12,985 nucleotides of DNA from an uncultured Alphaproteobacteria bacterium (GTDB taxonomy: Bacteria > Pseudomonadota > Alphaproteobacteria > Puniceispirillales > Puniceispirillaceae): NCBI GenBank assembly GCA_937924895.1, contig CALEYP010000063.1:1-12985 (forward strand). Reading direction: 5' to 3'. The notes beneath the pieces were generated by a model. It worked only from the letters and a program-made list of their open reading frames with translations, ran no database searches and was not told where the DNA came from. Position numbers and translations under genes: made by a program. The first letter of the stretch is position 1, and each line of letters opens with the position of its first letter. Shown here piece by piece: positions 1 through 7,102 of this stretch.

Positions 1-260
1 CAACGGTCATGGTAGTATGGACAACATTGGTCATCATGGTTATGAAAGTGTTCGATATTCCCTACGCGCTATCAGCAAATGATGATGATAAATTATTGCT
101 TGCTGTGATGATGGAAAATGCACGTAATAACTGGTCTATCGGCGGTGATAATGTGGACAACCTGTTCGCAGCGATCGCTGTCATGCTCATGTTAACAGTG
201 GTGCCCAATATGATTTTCAATGCGTGGCGTATTCGCCGTGAACAAAGAGATTTGAGCTAA
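1..260 (+). CDS. aglF: Alpha-glucoside ABC transporter permease AglF, C-terminal fragment
   Basis: This is the last 86 codons of an inner-membrane sugar ABC permease (MalF/AglF type); the gene starts left of the window, so the Met codon at 9 is internal. The fragment begins in a hydrophobic stretch followed by VMKVFDIPYALS, which resembles the KVFDI segment of AglF-type permeases. A hydrophilic loop comes next, then a final membrane helix (roughly AAIAVMLMLTVVPNMIFNAW) and a basic cytoplasmic tail (RIRREQRDLS). This order matches the C-terminus of the family. The cytoplasmic EAA loop that contacts the ATPase lies upstream and cannot be checked. The next gene, a partner permease, starts 14 bases after the stop, and the GH13 enzyme and ATPase follow, so it belongs to the agl operon. 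The assignment to AglF rather than another MalF-like permease rests mainly on that order. Confidence 0.82.
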   Translation, partial: TVMVVWTTLVIMVMKVFDIPYALSANDDDKLLLAVMMENARNNWSIGGDNVDNLFAAIAVMLMLTVVPNMIFNAWRIRREQRDLS

Positions 261-267
261 GGGAGGG
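261..267 (+). promoter_or_regulatory. Ribosome binding site of aglG
   Basis: The purine-rich GGGAGGG begins directly after the aglF stop codon and ends 7 bases before the ATG at 275. It is a good Shine-Dalgarno match and supports that start. The 14-base gap leaves no room for a separate promoter. Confidence 0.7.
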
Positions 268-274
268 ATAGATC

Positions 275-1501
275 ATGGTAACTCGTACGTTAAATCACGT
301 TGTCTTGGCTCTTATTGTCTTTATTTGGGTTGTGCCATTTGTAGCGCTTGTAACGACTTCATTGCGCTCTGAGCTTGCCTCAAAAACATCTGGCTTTTGG
401 ACAGCTTTTACACCCACTGAATTAGGGCATCGCTTTAGCACCCACGATAAGGGTGAAACAGACGAGGTTCTGGTTAAAACAGGCAATATCTTTGATAGGC
501 TTAATAGTGGCGAAGATGAATTTCTTATCTCTGGTGAGGTGAAATCGATCCTAACAAAGGGGCGTGTGCCTGATCCAGATAACCCTGATAAGACAAAATT
601 GGTGCGCCGCTTGGTACCTGTTGGGGAAGCTTTGGACGTGCGCGGCGGTGATTTTGTATTTGAGGCCAATGGCGATTTCACTTGGACATTTGATGAACCA
701 ACAAATCCAAAGCCTAAAAAGTTAGATGTGTTTATCGATCAAAATCCTGTATTTGGAACCGAAGCCTATGAAGAGGTTTTGTTCGAAAATAAACATGTGC
801 CAAACGCGCTTATCTCTTCTTTCATTGTTACAGTGCCTGCCACGATTATCCCCATTACCATTGCGGCATTTGCAGCCTATGCCTTCGCATGGATGCGGTT
901 TCCGGGCCGTGATTGGTTATTTGTGATTGTGGTATCTTTGATGGTTGTGCCAACCCAGCTCGCGTTCTTGCCCATTTTGCAAGGTTTCAGCGGCATTGCC
1001 TCATGGGCGACCGCCTTGAATCAATGGTTAACAGATTGTGAGCTCACAAAGAGCTGTGAAGTTGCATCGAAAAGTTTTGCTAGCTTGTGGATTACCCATA
1101 CGGCCTTTGGCTTGCCGCTCGCGATCTATTTGCTACGAAATTACATTGTTGGTTTGCCACGTGAGTTGCTTGAAAGCGCGCGTATTGATGGCGCAAATCA
1201 TTTGCAGATTTTCACCAAGCTCATTGTGCCTTTGTCGGTGCCGGCGCTTGCCTCATTTAGTATCTTCCAATTTCTTTGGGTATGGAATGATTTGATTGTG
1301 GCACTCTATATTGGGCCGAATAACGCCGATGATCTAGTGTTCCCCATCAGGCTGCAAGCGCAGTTAGGTACCTTTAAAGACCAGCTCCATTTGCTGAATG
1401 CGTCTGCGGTGATCTCAATGGTTGTTCCTGTCATTGTCTTCTTGGCGATGCAGCGCTATTTCATCCGCGGCCTTCTTGCTGGCTCAGTGAAGGGGGGCTG
1501 A
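275..1501 (+). CDS. aglG: Alpha-glucoside ABC transporter permease AglG
   Basis: This is an inner-membrane subunit of a binding-protein-dependent sugar importer (MalG/AglG type) that pairs with AglF and docks on the ATPase AglK. At 408 residues it is much longer than ordinary MalG-like permeases (about 280-300), because a hydrophilic domain of about 140 residues (about 31-172) sits between the first membrane helix (about 8-28) and the core. Extended N-terminal regions are known in AglG proteins. The core helices start near 177 (NALISSFIVTVPATIIPITI) and 214 (WLFVIVVSLMVVPTQLAFLPIL). The EAA coupling loop is at about 297-321 (ELLESARIDGAN...KLIVPLS), and terminal helices follow at about 322-345 and 378-393. 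Residues 255 and 261 are a cysteine pair (CELTKSC) in the loop after the third helix, predicted periplasmic from MalG topology. The stop is 2 bases before the next gene, so translation of the two is probably coupled. Confidence 0.9.
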   Translation: MVTRTLNHVVLALIVFIWVVPFVALVTTSLRSELASKTSGFWTAFTPTELGHRFSTHDKGETDEVLVKTGNIFDRLNSGEDEFLISGEVKSILTKGRVPDPDNPDKTKLVRRLVPVGEALDVRGGDFVFEANGDFTWTFDEPTNPKPKKLDVFIDQNPVFGTEAYEEVLFENKHVPNALISSFIVTVPATIIPITIAAFAAYAFAWMRFPGRDWLFVIVVSLMVVPTQLAFLPILQGFSGIASWATALNQWLTDCELTKSCEVASKSFASLWITHTAFGLPLAIYLLRNYIVGLPRELLESARIDGANHLQIFTKLIVPLSVPALASFSIFQFLWVWNDLIVALYIGPNNADDLVFPIRLQAQLGTFKDQLHLLNASAVISMVVPVIVFLAMQRYFIRGLLAGSVKGG

Positions 1502-1503
1502 TC

Positions 1504-3051
1504 ATGACCGCTTTGAAATGGTGGGAAACTGCAACGATTTATCAGATTTATCCGCGCTCTTTTCAAGATAGTAATGGTGATGGCATTGGCGACTTGCCCG
1601 GCATCACCTCACGCTTAGACTATATTGCGAATTTAGGCGTTGATGCGATTTGGATTAGCCCGTTCTTTCAGTCTCCGCAAAAAGACTTTGGCTATGATGT
1701 GTCTGATTATTGTGACATTAATCCTGAATATGGGACGCTTGCTGATTTTGACGAAATGATTGCGAAGGCGCATGATCTAGGCTTGAAGCTGATGATTGAT
1801 ATTGTGCCAGCACACTGCTCTGATCAGCATGCTTGGTTTCAAGAAAGCAGGCAGTCCAGAGATAACCCAAAGGCTGATTGGTTCCATTGGGTAGACCCGC
1901 AAGATGATGGCTCAGCGCCCACCAATTGGTTGTCTTTCTTTGGGGGACGTGCCTGGAGTTGGGAACCAAGACGTCAGCAATATTATCTGCATAATTTTCT
2001 GGCAAGTCAGCCAAACTTAAATCATGCCAATCCAGCTGTGAGAGACGCTCTGACAGATGTGGCACGGTTTTGGTTTGACAGGGGCGTGGATGGGTTCCGC
2101 CTCGATGCGGTTCATACCATCAATGCCGATCAGGCGCCCTATCAGGACAATAAGCCGAATTTGAATTTTGTGCCTGGGCCTATGCCGCAAGATCAGCAGC
2201 CCTTTTTCAGACAGCTTCATGATACAGCCCAATTGAATCAGCCCGCTATTCAACAATTTAGTGAGGCATTTCGCGCTGTAGCTGACAGCTATGACGGTGA
2301 TAAATTTCTGATGGGTGAATTACATGGTGATGATCCTATCTTGGCCAGCCAGACCTTCACAGCACCAGGGCGTTTGCACGCGACCTATAATTTCAATCTA
2401 TTGGAATGGGGCGGGCTTAGCGTTGCGGGGCTCAAAGAGGCGATTACGAAAGCCATTGGCGCCTTTAATGAGACAGGGCGCTTAACTTTTGCCTTCTCTA
2501 ACCATGATGTGCCGCGTGTTGCTACACGGCAATTAGCGCCACTTGGGCTTACAGAAGACCAGCAAGAAGCGATGCAATTATTGCTATTGAAGCTAGAGAT
2601 TAGCCTCATTGGTTCCACTTGTATTTTCCAAGGGGAAGAGCTGGCTTGTGCTGATATCCAAGATATCCCTGTTGAGCAGATGCAAGATCCATGGGGTATT
2701 GAATTCGCCCCAATCTTCTTAGGCCGCGATACATGCCGTACGCCAATGGTGTGGGATAGCAAGGCGCCGCAAGGTGGATTTTCAGAGGCTAACCAGACAT
2801 GGCTCCCTGTGGCAGAGGCTCATAAGGGTAGGGCAGGGCTTGAAGAAGCAGGCCGCGCTGGCTCTGTTTATCAGGAATTGGCTGCCTTTCTTGCGTGGCG
2901 TAAGACACAGCCTGCTATGATGACGGCTAACCAGATGACCGAAGTCACAGGCGGAGACACCGAACTAGTATTTGACCGTATCTCTGAGACACAGACACTT
3001 CGTTGTCACTTTGATTTTAAAAACTTAACTGCATCCTTCGAGGAGATTTAA
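1504..3051 (+). CDS. aglA: Alpha-glucosidase, glycoside hydrolase family 13 (AglA)
   Basis: This is a retaining alpha-glucosidase that hydrolyses imported alpha-glucosides (maltose, sucrose or trehalose type) to release glucose. It has 515 residues and no signal peptide, so it should be cytoplasmic. The (beta/alpha)8 domain starts with WWETATIYQIYPRSFQDSNGDGIGD (residues 6-30). The GH13 conserved regions are present: region I DIVPAHCS (99-106), region II GFRLDAVH (197-204) with nucleophile Asp201, region III GELHGDD (271-277) with acid/base Glu272, and region IV FSNHDVPR (331-338) with His334 and Asp335. Region I has Ala103 where most GH13 enzymes have Asn; alphaproteobacterial AglA and GH13_23 enzymes also lack that Asn, which supports subfamily 23. 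A short beta-sheet C-terminal domain follows. AAGGGGGG ends 6 bases before the ATG. Substrate preference is not readable from the motifs. An oligo-1,6-glucosidase or trehalose-type specificity is possible. Confidence 0.92.
   Translation: MTALKWWETATIYQIYPRSFQDSNGDGIGDLPGITSRLDYIANLGVDAIWISPFFQSPQKDFGYDVSDYCDINPEYGTLADFDEMIAKAHDLGLKLMIDIVPAHCSDQHAWFQESRQSRDNPKADWFHWVDPQDDGSAPTNWLSFFGGRAWSWEPRRQQYYLHNFLASQPNLNHANPAVRDALTDVARFWFDRGVDGFRLDAVHTINADQAPYQDNKPNLNFVPGPMPQDQQPFFRQLHDTAQLNQPAIQQFSEAFRAVADSYDGDKFLMGELHGDDPILASQTFTAPGRLHATYNFNLLEWGGLSVAGLKEAITKAIGAFNETGRLTFAFSNHDVPRVATRQLAPLGLTEDQQEAMQLLLLKLEISLIGSTCIFQGEELACADIQDIPVEQMQDPWGIEFAPIFLGRDTCRTPMVWDSKAPQGGFSEANQTWLPVAEAHKGRAGLEEAGRAGSVYQELAAFLAWRKTQPAMMTANQMTEVTGGDTELVFDRISETQTLRCHFDFKNLTASFEEI
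3041..3046 (+). promoter_or_regulatory. Ribosome binding site of aglK inside aglA
   Basis: AGGAGA lies within the last codons of aglA and ends 5 bases before the ATG at 3052. The aglA stop codon (3049-3051) directly abuts that ATG with no base between, so the site fixes the start and suggests that ribosomes terminating on aglA re-initiate on aglK. Confidence 0.75.
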
Positions 3052-4104
3052 ATGGCGCAGGTTGAACTAAAGGACGTAAATAAATCCTTCGGTAAGGTTG
3101 ATGTCATTCGTCACGTTGATCTGGAGATCAATAAAGGGGAATTTGTTGTATTTGTTGGGCCATCTGGCTGCGGTAAATCAACTTTGCTTCGTTTGATCGC
3201 GGGCCTAGAGACGCTTACAAGTGGCGAGATTGTTATTGCAGACCGACCAGTGATGAATTTGACTCTATCTAAGCGTGGTATTGCAATGGTGGTCCAGTCT
3301 TATGCGCTTTATCCGCATATGACAGTGTTCCATAATATGGCCTTTTCTCTATCACTTGAGGGGGTCGCTAAGGCGGAGATTAAAAAGCGTGTTGACGCCG
3401 CGGCTAAGATTTTGCAAATGGAACATCTGCTTGACCGGCGCCCTGCCGCGCTGTCAGGTGGCCAGAGACAGCGTGTTGCCATTGGTCGCGCCATTGTCCG
3501 TAACCCTGATGTATTCTTGTTTGATGAACCGCTATCAAATCTTGATGCGGCGCTACGGCATGATACGCGTGTTGAAATTGCGAAATTGCATTCGCAATTA
3601 GGCGCTACAACCATCTATGTGACCCACGACCAAGTAGAAGCCATGACATTGGCTGACAAAATTGTTGTCCTCAAAGATGGTGAGGTTATGCAAGTTGGTG
3701 CGCCGATGGATTTGTTTAATATGCCTGCGAATGAATTTGTCGCTGGCTTCCTCGGCTCACCTAAGATGAATTTCTTTGACGGCACTATTGGAAAAACCAA
3801 AGATGGGCAAGCCACCTTCGCAGGTGAGGGGTTGGATACACAATTGGTGCGCCTCGTATCAACAGAGAAAAAGGCGGGCGATGCGGCACGTTTTGGTATC
3901 CGTCCGCAACATATGGTTCTTGATAAAAAAGGCCAGCTTAAAGGCAAGATTACACTGATTGAGCGCCTTGGCACAGAGACCATCATTGAACTTATCTCAG
4001 CCGCAGGCACGCCTTTCCGCTTCGCGTCACCTGAGGTGCCAGAGCTCGAGTTAGGCGACGAAGTTGCCTTTAGCTTTGATGCATCAAAGGCGCATATTTT
4101 CTAG
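3052..4104 (+). CDS. aglK: Alpha-glucoside ABC transporter ATP-binding protein AglK (MalK/UgpC family)
   Basis: This is the cytoplasmic ATPase of the sugar importer; it dimerises and drives AglF and AglG. All nucleotide-binding motifs are intact in the 350 residues: Walker A GPSGCGKST (36-44), Q-loop Gln82 in VVQSYALYPHMT, signature LSGGQ (134-138), Walker B VFLFDEP (154-160) with catalytic Glu159, D-loop SNLD (162-165) and switch His192 in VTHDQVEAMT. From about residue 235 the protein continues into the OB-fold regulatory region of MalK-like ATPases (GSPKMNFFDG at the junction and FGIRPQHM near 283). The length is slightly below the usual 360-370. It is the last gene of the operon and its stop overlaps the stop of the convergent LysR gene. 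MalK-type ATPases can serve several sugar permeases, so UgpC- or MsmX-like sharing is possible, but the linkage argues for the agl system. Confidence 0.93.
   Translation: MAQVELKDVNKSFGKVDVIRHVDLEINKGEFVVFVGPSGCGKSTLLRLIAGLETLTSGEIVIADRPVMNLTLSKRGIAMVVQSYALYPHMTVFHNMAFSLSLEGVAKAEIKKRVDAAAKILQMEHLLDRRPAALSGGQRQRVAIGRAIVRNPDVFLFDEPLSNLDAALRHDTRVEIAKLHSQLGATTIYVTHDQVEAMTLADKIVVLKDGEVMQVGAPMDLFNMPANEFVAGFLGSPKMNFFDGTIGKTKDGQATFAGEGLDTQLVRLVSTEKKAGDAARFGIRPQHMVLDKKGQLKGKITLIERLGTETIIELISAAGTPFRFASPEVPELELGDEVAFSFDASKAHIF
4101..4104. other. Palindromic CTAG shared by two convergent stop codons
   Basis: CTAG contains the TAG stop of aglK on the plus strand (4102-4104) and the TAG stop of the LysR gene on the minus strand (4101-4103). 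The two coding regions overlap tail to tail by exactly 4 bases, so any terminator for either transcript must lie inside the opposing gene. Confidence 0.95.
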
Positions 4105-5003
4105 CGAATATCGCGATAATCAGCCAAGCAGTCTGTTATGAATTGCAAACATAACTCTGCTTTGGTTGAGCGCCTGTCCTTTTGCGGTGTGATAGCACGT
4201 ACATCAAGCTGTGCCTCAGCTATCACCTCCGGACAAAGCTCTACAAGATCCCCTCGTTTTAGATGGGGAAGACAATAAAGCTCTGGCAGAAGGGCAACGC
4301 CATCTCCTTGTAATGTTAAGTCTCGCAAGGCACTGACATCATTGATGCTCATGAGTTTTGATGTGTCTATATATTGTCGGCCAGATGGTGTTTTGAATGA
4401 TAATTTTGATGTGCAATATTGTGGCTCAATATAGCGGATATGTGACTTCAAGGACGAGGCCGTATCATCAAAGTGGAATTGCCGTTTATAATAGGGCGAC
4501 GATACCCAAATGAGAGGCGTGGAAACAAGCTCTGTCACATCCAAACTATGATCAGTGACAGGCCCCTCAATCACTGCGATATCAAACTCATCGCGCCGCA
4601 AATTCACATCATAAGATGTAAGCGTAATCTGTAGGGTGATATCTGGATAGGCGGTGGTAAAATCATGCCATTTGCTGCCGATGATCTCTCGGCTAAAGGT
4701 CACCGGAAGGGCAATTTTCAAAATACCGCGAGGGGCAATAGGTTTACCGGAAAGGGCTTGCTCAGCTTTGGCGGCTTGATCCATGATGGCTTGTGCATAT
4801 GGCGCAAATGATGCACCCTCTGGCGTCAGTTGAAGCTGGCGCGTTGTACGCTCAAATAGGCGTATATTCATATCCGCCTCAAGGCGAGACAAGGTACGGC
4901 TCACAGTCGATTTTGGCATATTAAGCCTATCTGCCGCAGCCGTAATGCCCTTATGTTCAATAATGGCGAGGAAGATTGGGATATCGTCAATGTTCCACTT
5001 CAT
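4101..5003 (-). CDS. LysR-family transcriptional regulator (CrgA-like group)
   Basis: This is a DNA-binding regulator of 300 residues, a normal LysR length. The N-terminal winged helix-turn-helix is clear: DIPIFLAIIEHKGITAAADRLNMPKSTVSRTLSRLEADMNIRLFERTTRQLQLTPEG spans residues 7-63 (described here by its parts: recognition helix near MPKSTVSRTLSRLE, wing near LFERTTR). A linker helix (about 66-86) leads to the periplasmic-binding-protein-like effector domain from about 91 (PRGILKIALPVTF) to the end. The pattern is closest to the CrgA-like subgroup, judged by eye. The ATG at 5001-5003 is preceded by AAGG at a spacing of about 8, which supports the start. It is divergent from an MFS exporter across a 114-bp gap, the usual arrangement for a LysR protein controlling the neighbouring gene and itself. 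The effector is unknown. Control of the convergent agl operon is less likely because the two share no promoter. Confidence 0.9.
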   Translation of the reverse strand: MKWNIDDIPIFLAIIEHKGITAAADRLNMPKSTVSRTLSRLEADMNIRLFERTTRQLQLTPEGASFAPYAQAIMDQAAKAEQALSGKPIAPRGILKIALPVTFSREIIGSKWHDFTTAYPDITLQITLTSYDVNLRRDEFDIAVIEGPVTDHSLDVTELVSTPLIWVSSPYYKRQFHFDDTASSLKSHIRYIEPQYCTSKLSFKTPSGRQYIDTSKLMSINDVSALRDLTLQGDGVALLPELYCLPHLKRGDLVELCPEVIAEAQLDVRAITPQKDRRSTKAELCLQFITDCLADYRDIR

Positions 5004-5028
5004 GAACGGACCTTATAAAATAATAGGA

Positions 5029-5052
5029 ATTGTTGTGAAAAAACAAAACAAT
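5029..5052. promoter_or_regulatory. Candidate LysR operator (nested inverted repeats)
   Basis: The outer arms ATTGTT and AACAAT are separated by 12 bases; inside lie TTGT and ACAA separated by 6 bases. A T-N11-A spacing, the loose LysR box, can be drawn within the inner dyad (T5033, A5045). The sequence is AT-rich, so short dyads can arise by chance. The position, midway between the two divergent genes, is the main support. Confidence 0.3.
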
Positions 5053-5099
5053 ATATGGTAAGAAAAGCCAAGAGAATTTTTGGTTTTCAACATAGTTAT

Positions 5100-5106
5100 A
5101 AGGTGA
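5100..5106 (+). promoter_or_regulatory. Ribosome binding site of the MFS exporter gene
   Basis: AAGGTGA ends 8 bases before a GTG (5115) and 11 bases before the in-frame ATG (5118). It cannot clearly decide between the two adjacent codons, which differ by a single residue. Confidence 0.45.
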
Positions 5107-5117
5107 AATGAGACGTG

Positions 5118-6314
5118 ATGAGCCAACCTCAGCAAACGCCATCAACGTCTTTTCCTATCTGGATCATCGCGCTAGCGACAGGTAGTTCGGCCATGGGCAT
5201 CACCGTTGTAACGCCGGCTTTGCCTGTGATTGCACAAGATTTAAGTGCCTCCTCACAAGCGGTGCAACAATTACTGACCTTATATCTGGCAATGCTTGCC
5301 CTTGGTCAATTAGTCATTGGTCCCTTATCAGATATCATCGGCAGACGACCCTTCTTCCTTGCTGGGGCGGCACTGATTGGCATATTTGGCTTCGCAGCCT
5401 CACATGCAGGTTCGATTGAGAGTTTATTACTCTATCGATGCTTACAAGGGATAGGAGCGGCGGCGTCCCTATCTATGGGCCGCGCTATCATTCATGATCA
5501 TTTTGACCGGATGAATGCTTCAAAAGCAATGGCAAGTGTTCAGACAATTCAAGCAGTCATGCCATTATTTGCGCTCACCATTGGTGGCACCTTAGTGTTT
5601 CATTTAGGCTGGCAAGGGATCATGGGTTTGATCAGCGCTTCTGGTTTAGTGCTTTTTAGCTTGTCACTTATTTTGATACCTGAAACACATAGTGAGCGTG
5701 ATAACTCATTATCACTGCGCGCGATTTGGCAAAGCTATGGTGAGGTGTTATCTCGCCCAGTCTTTTGCGGCTTTATGCTCGTAAGTGCGTTTCAAGTAGG
5801 GGCGTTTTTTGCCCTGAATGCTTTTATTCCTTACGCTTATGATGCGCATGGGGTCTCTCCCTTAGCATTTGGGCTCTGGTTTGCGTTAACGCCTGGCGGT
5901 TATTTGATAGGGAATTTGTGTAACCGCTTCTTTATGATTGAAAGAGGGCTTGAACGCACTGTTCTCATAGGATGTAGTCTCTCAGTGCTGTCTCTTCTCC
6001 TGCTATGGGGATTTTATGATTATGCCTCAGTCTCGGCCATTGCGATCGCGTTGCCTTGCATGCTCTTTGGATTTGCCAATGGATTCACCGTGGCAAATGC
6101 AACGATAGGGGGGATAGCAGCTGCGGGGCGCCACGCTGGCACAGCGTCTGGTTTGATTGGTGCTATGACTATGATTATGGGCGGGGTCGGTGGTGCTATC
6201 CTTATTGGCATAGGGGCCGCCCATACACCCTTGGTGGGCGTGATTGGTATGCTGGTGATGGTATGTTTATCGGCTTGCGCTAGTCTGGCGCTATATCGCA
6301 ACGCCTCTGCTTAA
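5118..6314 (+). CDS. MFS multidrug or metabolite exporter, Bcr/CflA-like (DHA1 family)
   Basis: This is a 12-helix inner-membrane proton antiporter of the major facilitator superfamily, about 398 residues, the normal size for drug:H+ antiporter-1 proteins. The first helix is near residues 13-33 (PIWIIALATGSSAMGITVV). MFS motif A follows helix 2 as GQLVIGPLSDIIGRRP (about 63-78), and helix 4 carries RCLQGIGAAASLSMGRAIIHD (about 107-127), the pattern of Bcr/CflA-type exporters. A hydrophilic central loop (about 188-200, PETHSERDNSL) separates the two halves, and the remaining helices run to the C-terminus. ATG 5118 is chosen over the adjacent GTG 5115. Divergent transcription from a LysR regulator suggests substrate-induced expression. 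The exported compound cannot be told. Its stop overlaps that of the convergent alpha/beta hydrolase gene. Confidence 0.88.
   Translation: MSQPQQTPSTSFPIWIIALATGSSAMGITVVTPALPVIAQDLSASSQAVQQLLTLYLAMLALGQLVIGPLSDIIGRRPFFLAGAALIGIFGFAASHAGSIESLLLYRCLQGIGAAASLSMGRAIIHDHFDRMNASKAMASVQTIQAVMPLFALTIGGTLVFHLGWQGIMGLISASGLVLFSLSLILIPETHSERDNSLSLRAIWQSYGEVLSRPVFCGFMLVSAFQVGAFFALNAFIPYAYDAHGVSPLAFGLWFALTPGGYLIGNLCNRFFMIERGLERTVLIGCSLSVLSLLLLWGFYDYASVSAIAIALPCMLFGFANGFTVANATIGGIAAAGRHAGTASGLIGAMTMIMGGVGGAILIGIGAAHTPLVGVIGMLVMVCLSACASLALYRNASA
6311..6314. other. Palindromic TTAA shared by two convergent stop codons
   Basis: TTAA carries the TAA stop of the MFS gene on the plus strand (6312-6314) and the TAA stop of the alpha/beta hydrolase gene on the minus strand (6311-6313). 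This is a second exact 4-base tail-to-tail overlap, of the same design as CTAG at 4101-4104. Confidence 0.95.
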
Positions 6315-7102
6315 GGCGTCTGTGGCAAAAAGGATAGTAGCGGCGCAATGAATTGCTCTGGCGCTTCTAATAAGCCAAGATGCTGCAACTGAGGTAAAAT
6401 CAAAAGCTGACTACCTGTAATCTCTCGGCTAATGGCCTCAGACATGGCAGGTGTGCTTCCAGTATCATTCTCACAAGTTATAATCAGGGTTGGATGTGTT
6501 AGGGCAGGGGTAGGAGCGATTAATTCCAACACCCCATTGGCTAGCACAAACCGATGTTTGGCGTAATTTTCCGTATCATTGCGCAGTAATGTTTGGCGGA
6601 TGGTGTCTACTTTGTCAGGCTGTTGATCTCTGAAGCCGGCTGTAAACCATCTGATGAGTGCCGCATCTAAGACGGCTTCAATGCCGCCTTGTGCCGACGC
6701 GATAGCCTGAGCTTCAACCTGTTCTTGCAGGGCAGGGTCTCTCTCATGAGGGGAATTTAAAATGGCAAGAGATAACACCTCATCAGGGTAATCCATCGCA
6801 AAACGGCGATTAATCATACCGCCGAGAGAAAACCCAACCAAATGGGCGGCCTGAAGTGACAGACAATCCATTAGTTCGCGGATCTGTTGCGATAAAGTTG
6901 ACAGCGTTACTTGTCCCTCAGGAAGGCGGCTTTGCCCATGACCACATAAATCATAAGTGATGACATAATAACGCTCAGCAAAGGCAGGGACAAAACTATC
7001 CCATGTCTGGTGCGTGAGGCCTAAGCCATGAATGAAAATGACAGGCGGGGTCTCTGGGCTACCATATGTATGATAAAATGTGCCGCTATCAGTGACCGGC
7101 AT
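6311..7102 (-). CDS. Alpha/beta hydrolase, enol-lactonase/esterase-like
   Basis: This is a soluble 263-residue hydrolase with the alpha/beta hydrolase fold and no signal peptide. Visible elements are the oxyanion-hole loop HGLG (25-28), the nucleophile elbow GFSLGG (90-95) with Ser92, the acid region CENDTGSTP (210-218) with Asp213 likely, and catalytic His241 in LQHLGLLEAPEQF. The GSTP motif after the acid and the overall length resemble 3-oxoadipate enol-lactonase (PcaD)-like proteins, but no other protocatechuate gene is nearby, so the name pcaD is not given. It is the last gene of the four-gene operon; its ATG overlaps the stop of the DUF1185 gene by one base (TGATG), so the two are translationally coupled. 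In this setting it probably opens a lactone or cleaves an ester produced by the flavin monooxygenase. A role as esterase or C-C hydrolase is also possible. Confidence 0.88.
   Translation of the reverse strand: MPVTDSGTFYHTYGSPETPPVIFIHGLGLTHQTWDSFVPAFAERYYVITYDLCGHGQSRLPEGQVTLSTLSQQIRELMDCLSLQAAHLVGFSLGGMINRRFAMDYPDEVLSLAILNSPHERDPALQEQVEAQAIASAQGGIEAVLDAALIRWFTAGFRDQQPDKVDTIRQTLLRNDTENYAKHRFVLANGVLELIAPTPALTHPTLIITCENDTGSTPAMSEAISREITGSQLLILPQLQHLGLLEAPEQFIAPLLSFLPQTP

Larger units (their letters stand above)
5004..5117. promoter_or_regulatory. Divergent AT-rich promoter region between LysR gene and MFS exporter gene
   Basis: This 114-base gap is clearly more AT-rich than its surroundings and must hold the promoters for both genes. 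On the minus strand TATTAT (plus positions 5019-5024) is a possible -10 element for the LysR gene. An inverted repeat, ATTGTT at 5029-5034 and AACAAT at 5047-5052, encloses a smaller TTGT/ACAA dyad (5033-5036 and 5043-5046), a reasonable shape for a LysR operator. No convincing -35/-10 pair could be fixed for the MFS gene. Confidence 0.5.

Noticed and set aside
3615..4010. Minus-strand reading frame of 131 codons inside aglK
   Set aside because: The ATPase frame is fully supported by motifs; the antisense translation shows no domain.
4109..4118. Perfect palindrome TATCGCGATA just after the aglK stop, as a possible terminator
   Set aside because: It codes for the last residues of the LysR protein, is only 10 bases with no loop, and is not followed by a T-run.
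6311..7102. Naming the hydrolase pcaD
   Set aside because: The fold and motifs are shared by many esterases and lactonases, and no other protocatechuate pathway gene is nearby.
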